Assembly: GCA_030043405.1 (NCBI GenBank)
Contig: JASHXS010000214.1
Location: 1 to 9,268, forward strand
DNA from: Thermoplasmata archaeon
GTDB taxonomy: Archaea; Thermoplasmatota; Thermoplasmata; Lutacidiplasmatales; UBA184
Direction: 5' to 3'
Length of the DNA: 9,268 nt
The notes beneath the pieces are model-generated. The model did no database searches. It had not been told where the DNA came from and was given only the letters and a program-made list of their open reading frames with translations. Shown piece by piece: positions 6,988 to 9,268 of this stretch (the first letter of the stretch is position 1; every line of letters starts with the position of its first letter). A program made the position numbers and the translations under genes.

Positions 6988-7686
6988 CTAGAAGCCCGAG
7001 AGGAGCTCCGCGATCGCGTCCCGCGGCGAGGAGGCTTTGGCGACGGCACTCGCGACGAGGATGCCGGCGGCTCCGAGTTCGAGGGCCTTCGAGACGTCGC
7101 GACGGTCATGGACGCCGGCCCCGCACAACACGGCCGTCGTGGGGGATACCGCCGCCACGGCCCGAACGGCCCCTTCGACCACCTCGGGTCGCGCCGTCGA
7201 AACGGCCCGGTCTCCCCCAATCAGATCGGGAGGTTCGATCGCCAGGTACGGCGGCTGAACTCGCCCGAGGCGTCGGGACGCCGCCAGGTCCCGGGCGCAC
7301 ACCACCGCGACGAGGTGGAGCTGAGCCAGTCGGAGGGCGGTCTCGCGGGCCGCGGCCGGCGAAAGCGGGTGTTCCGAGTGGTTCACCAGACTCCCCCAGG
7401 CTCCCGCGGCTTGGGCGGCCTCCGGCGGGGTGAAGCCGGTGTGCGCCCCGGGGGCCACGGGATCGACGTGCTGGGCCAGCACCGGTAGGGACGTCGTCGC
7501 GGTGACCCGGGAGAGGTCCGCGGTGGCCGGAGCGATCGCCACCCGGACGCCGGCGGCCCGCCCCAGCTCTTCCAGAACCCGGGCGATCCGTTCGGCTCCC
7601 GCCCCGAGAGCGGTCGGGTACGTCTTCAGATTGACCAAGAGGAGTGGCCGCCCCAGCGGGGCGGGCTCAGTGGGCCGGCGGGGCAC
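6988..7686 (-). CDS. tpiA: Triosephosphate isomerase, archaeal type
   Basis: Interconverts dihydroxyacetone phosphate and glyceraldehyde 3-phosphate. The 232-aa length matches the compact archaeal enzyme (about 220-230 aa) rather than the 250-aa bacterial one. Visible are VNLKTY (18-23) with N19 and K21, NHSEH (102-106) with the electrophile H103, AIEPPDLIGG (149-158) with the catalytic base E151 and the mobile loop, and the phosphate-binding GAGV (189-192) and LVASAV (210-215). All catalytic residues are intact. GTG 7686-7684 is chosen as start because it sits about 18 residues before the catalytic Asn/Lys. The longer frame back to 7872 lies inside the preceding small gene and looks unlike protein. 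The gene overlaps that small gene by 20 bases, which suggests coupled translation. The glucan-synthase-like gene follows in the same direction. Confidence 0.95.
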   Translation of the reverse strand: MPRRPTEPAPLGRPLLLVNLKTYPTALGAGAERIARVLEELGRAAGVRVAIAPATADLSRVTATTSLPVLAQHVDPVAPGAHTGFTPPEAAQAAGAWGSLVNHSEHPLSPAAARETALRLAQLHLVAVVCARDLAASRRLGRVQPPYLAIEPPDLIGGDRAVSTARPEVVEGAVRAVAAVSPTTAVLCGAGVHDRRDVSKALELGAAGILVASAVAKASSPRDAIAELLSGF

Positions 7687-7876
7687 GGGTCCGCTTCGGT
7701 CGCGAACAGATGGCGTACTCGTCGCCGTCGAAGAAGACCTCGCGGTCGGGGTGCTTGCGTTGGAGTTCCGAGATGCGGGCCAGGACGTCCTCGAGCGTGG
7801 TCGATTCGTCATTGGGGTCGATCCGAACGTGGACGGTCTTCTCGGGCCGGTCGTGCGGACGCCCCGTCGCAACCAT
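7667..7876 (-). CDS. Small conserved-looking protein of unknown function
   Basis: A 69-aa protein I do not recognise. It is predicted as strand TVHVRID (14-20), helix from about 26 to 41 (TTLEDVLARISELQRK), and a second strand region REVFFDGDEYAICS (45-58), then a basic tail with Arg, Lys and Pro. This beta-alpha-beta layout with a cluster of acidic residues (D50, D52, E53) suggests a small folded domain. The ATG at 7876 lies about 10 bases after the transcript start predicted from the TATA box at 7910-7917, which supports it as the first gene of the operon. Its 3' end overlaps tpiA by 20 bases. A regulatory or accessory role for the operon is a guess only. Confidence 0.72.
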   Translation of the reverse strand: MVATGRPHDRPEKTVHVRIDPNDESTTLEDVLARISELQRKHPDREVFFDGDEYAICSRPKRTRAPPAH

Positions 7877-7909
7877 GGCCCACCGGGGGAGCCGGAAGCG
7901 GAGGGGGGG

Positions 7910-7917
7910 CTATAAGG
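7910..7917 (-). promoter_or_regulatory. TATA-like box for the small-protein/tpiA/GT4/GH57 operon
   Basis: The minus strand reads AACCCTTATAGCCCC, with the core CCTTATAG at 7917-7910. The transcript would begin near 7886, giving a leader of about 10 bases before the ATG at 7876. This is the clearest TATA-like element on the minus strand of the gap. Confidence 0.6.
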
Positions 7918-7993
7918 GTTAGAGAAGCGGCTCGGCCCACGTTCCGGCCCGGTTTCTTAGGGAGCCTTTCGCCAGTAGCGAGCCCTTGGATGG

Positions 7994-8031
7994 AGGGTCC
8001 GGAGACCCTGCCTCGCACCGCGAGACGGTGC
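7994..8031 (+). repeat. Two adjacent perfect hairpins in the divergent intergenic region
   Basis: AGGGTC (7994-7999) pairs with GACCCT (8004-8009) around a 4-base loop. GCACCG (8015-8020) pairs with CGGTGC (8026-8031) around a 5-base loop. GCGAG (7978-7982) with CTCGC (8012-8016) could instead close a larger stem around the first hairpin. They lie upstream of the acs TATA box, so they may be DNA operator palindromes rather than leader RNA structure. Confidence 0.4.
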
Positions 8032-8050
8032 AGCATGCGACGGAGTAACT

Positions 8051-8058
8051 CGTATATG
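8051..8058 (+). promoter_or_regulatory. TATA-like box for the acetyl-CoA synthetase gene
   Basis: CGTATATG lies in otherwise GC-rich sequence. A start site 25 bases downstream falls near 8080, about 16 bases before the ATG at 8098. This spacing is the main reason for choosing that ATG over in-frame ATGs further upstream. Confidence 0.5.
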
Positions 8059-8097
8059 GTCGGCGCTCCTCCTCGCCGCCACGGGGTGTTCACCGCA

Positions 8098-9268
8098 ATG
8101 GCGGACGCTAGTACTACTCACCCGGCGAGCGGCGAAGAGTCGAACCTGACGGAGGCCGAGATCGCGGTCCATTGGAAGGAGGAGGCCGTTTACCTTCCGA
8201 ACCCGAAGTTCACCGGTCAGGCCAACTGGGCGGACCCGGGCGTGATGGAGCGCTTCTCCGAGAAGAACTTCCCGGAGTGTTTCCGCGAATTCGCCGACCT
8301 CCTGAGCTGGGACAAGTACTGGACTACGACGCTGGACACCAGCAAGGCGCCCTTCTGGAAGTGGTTCGTCGGGGGCAAGCTGAACGCGAGCTACAATTGC
8401 GTCGACCGCCACCTCGAGAAGTATCGGAACAAGGCCGCCCTGATCTTCGTTCCGGAACCGGAGGACGAACCGACGCAGGTCGTCACCTACCAGGAGCTCT
8501 GGTCCCGCGTGAACGAAATGGCGGCGCTGCTGCGGGACTTCTGCGGCCTCAAAACCGGCGACCGCGTCACGATCCACATGCCGATGACGGCCGAGCTCCC
8601 CGTCACGATGCTGGCGTGCGCTCGCCTGGGGGTCATCCACTCCGTCGTGTTCGGTGGATTTTCCGGCGAGGCCTGCGGTGCCCGCATCGTCGACTCGGGG
8701 AGCCGCGTGCTGATCACCATGGACGGGTACTACCGCAGCGGCAAGGTACTCGACCACAAGGTGAACGCGGACATCGCCTGCAAGAAGGCGGCCGACGAGG
8801 GAACGAAGGTCGAGAAGGTGCTCATCTGGCGACGGTTCCGCGACAAGTCGGCGAGCCCGACGCCGCTCGTCGAAGGCCGCGACTTCATCGTCGACGAGGT
8901 GATGAAGCAGTACCGCGGCCACCGGGTCGAGCCGGTGTCGATGCCGGCGGAGGCCCCGCTCTTCCTGATGTACACCAGCGGTTCCACGGGGAAGCCGAAG
9001 GGCTGCCAGCACAGCACGGGCGGGTACCTCTCGTACGTCGCAGGGACTTCGAAGTTCATCCAGGACATCCACCCCACCGACGTCTACTGGTGCATGGCCG
9101 ACATCGGCTGGATCACGGGGCACTCATACATCGTCTACGGGCCCCTCGCCTTGGCCGCGACCTCGGTGATGTACGAGGGGGTCCCGACGTATCCCGACCC
9201 GGGCCGCCCGTGGCGGATCGCCGAGCGGCTGGGCGTGAACATCTTCCACACCTCGCCGACGGCCATCC
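8098..9268 (+). CDS. acs: Acetyl-CoA synthetase, AMP-forming (N-terminal 390 codons; runs off the window)
   Basis: Activates acetate with ATP to acetyl-AMP and then forms acetyl-CoA. The visible part, about 60% of a usual 650-aa enzyme, has the N-terminal cap block APFWKWFVGGKLNASYNC, typical of acetate-CoA ligases. It then has VVFGGFSGEA (183-192), DGYYRSGK, the P-loop YTSGSTGKPKG (292-302, adenylate-forming motif A3) and WCMADIGWITGHSYIVYGPL (331-350), which carries the Trp linked to the small acetate pocket. The C-terminal catalytic Lys domain is outside the window. The frame is open upstream with further ATGs at 7990, 8035 and 8056 and a GTG at 8086. ATG 8098 is preferred because of the TATA box at 8051-8058 and because the upstream residues are basic and unlike the family. 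It is divergently arranged to the tpiA operon. The family is certain; acetate versus propionate preference is inferred. Confidence 0.95.
   Translation, partial: MADASTTHPASGEESNLTEAEIAVHWKEEAVYLPNPKFTGQANWADPGVMERFSEKNFPECFREFADLLSWDKYWTTTLDTSKAPFWKWFVGGKLNASYNCVDRHLEKYRNKAALIFVPEPEDEPTQVVTYQELWSRVNEMAALLRDFCGLKTGDRVTIHMPMTAELPVTMLACARLGVIHSVVFGGFSGEACGARIVDSGSRVLITMDGYYRSGKVLDHKVNADIACKKAADEGTKVEKVLIWRRFRDKSASPTPLVEGRDFIVDEVMKQYRGHRVEPVSMPAEAPLFLMYTSGSTGKPKGCQHSTGGYLSYVAGTSKFIQDIHPTDVYWCMADIGWITGHSYIVYGPLALAATSVMYEGVPTYPDPGRPWRIAERLGVNIFHTSPTAI

Noticed and set aside
6930..6990. GGTTCAAGT on the minus strand, like the T-loop of a tRNA, between tpiA and GT4
   Set aside because: The flanking bases do not form a 5-bp T-stem (GCGGG against GCCCC) and no acceptor or anticodon arms can be built around it.
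5915..6991. Plus-strand open frame opposite the GT4 gene
   Set aside because: It is antisense to conserved GT-B motifs and carries no motif of its own.
7957..9123. Long minus-strand open frame opposite acs
   Set aside because: The plus-strand frame encodes unmistakable acetyl-CoA synthetase, so the antisense frame is a shadow.
1..9268. Search by eye for CRISPR arrays, insertion-sequence ends, transposase or integrase genes, and rRNA or tRNA genes
   Set aside because: No regularly spaced repeats, terminal inverted repeats with target duplications, mobile-element genes or RNA gene signatures were seen.

Overview
The window is GC-rich (roughly two thirds G+C by eye) and looks archaeal. The evidence is: a ComA-type phosphosulfolactate synthase homologue; a short archaeal-type triosephosphate isomerase; a GH57 amylase plus GT4 glucan synthase plus GH15 glucoamylase set like those of Thermoplasma and Sulfolobus; TATA-like boxes about 25 bases before plausible transcript starts; and few Shine-Dalgarno sequences. 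A GC-rich, uncultured Thermoplasmatota (Thermoplasmata-like) lineage is my best guess. That is inference from gene content, not from a marker gene.

Left part (1-2332, all + strand): the C-terminal tail of a probable alkaline-phosphatase-superfamily hydrolase ends at 234, followed by a GC hairpin. A TATA-like box then precedes a ComA-family protein (373-1374). This protein carries an extra C-terminal winged-helix DNA-binding domain, the most unusual thing in the window. A classical SDR oxidoreductase (1436-2332) follows in the same direction and is probably co-transcribed. It converges on the next gene with only 12 bases between the stop codons.

Middle part (2345-7876, all - strand): read in its own direction, this is a central-carbon and glycogen block. 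It contains a 69-aa protein of unknown function, tpiA overlapping it by 20 bases, a GT4 glycogen-synthase-like transferase, a GH57 alpha-amylase-like protein whose GTG start overlaps the transferase stop (GTGA), a hairpin, a new TATA box, and a GH15 glucoamylase-like protein. One promoter at about 7912 could drive the first four genes, and a second at about 4288 the GH15 gene. Together the enzymes could build an alpha-glucan store (GT4), remodel or cut it (GH57) and release glucose from its ends (GH15). The isomerase serves lower glycolysis and gluconeogenesis.

Right part (7877-9268): a 221-base divergent intergenic region holds promoters for both directions and two small perfect hairpins. 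Then comes the first 390 codons of an AMP-forming acetyl-CoA synthetase, cut by the window end. Many long open frames lie opposite the real genes; these come from the high GC content and were left out.
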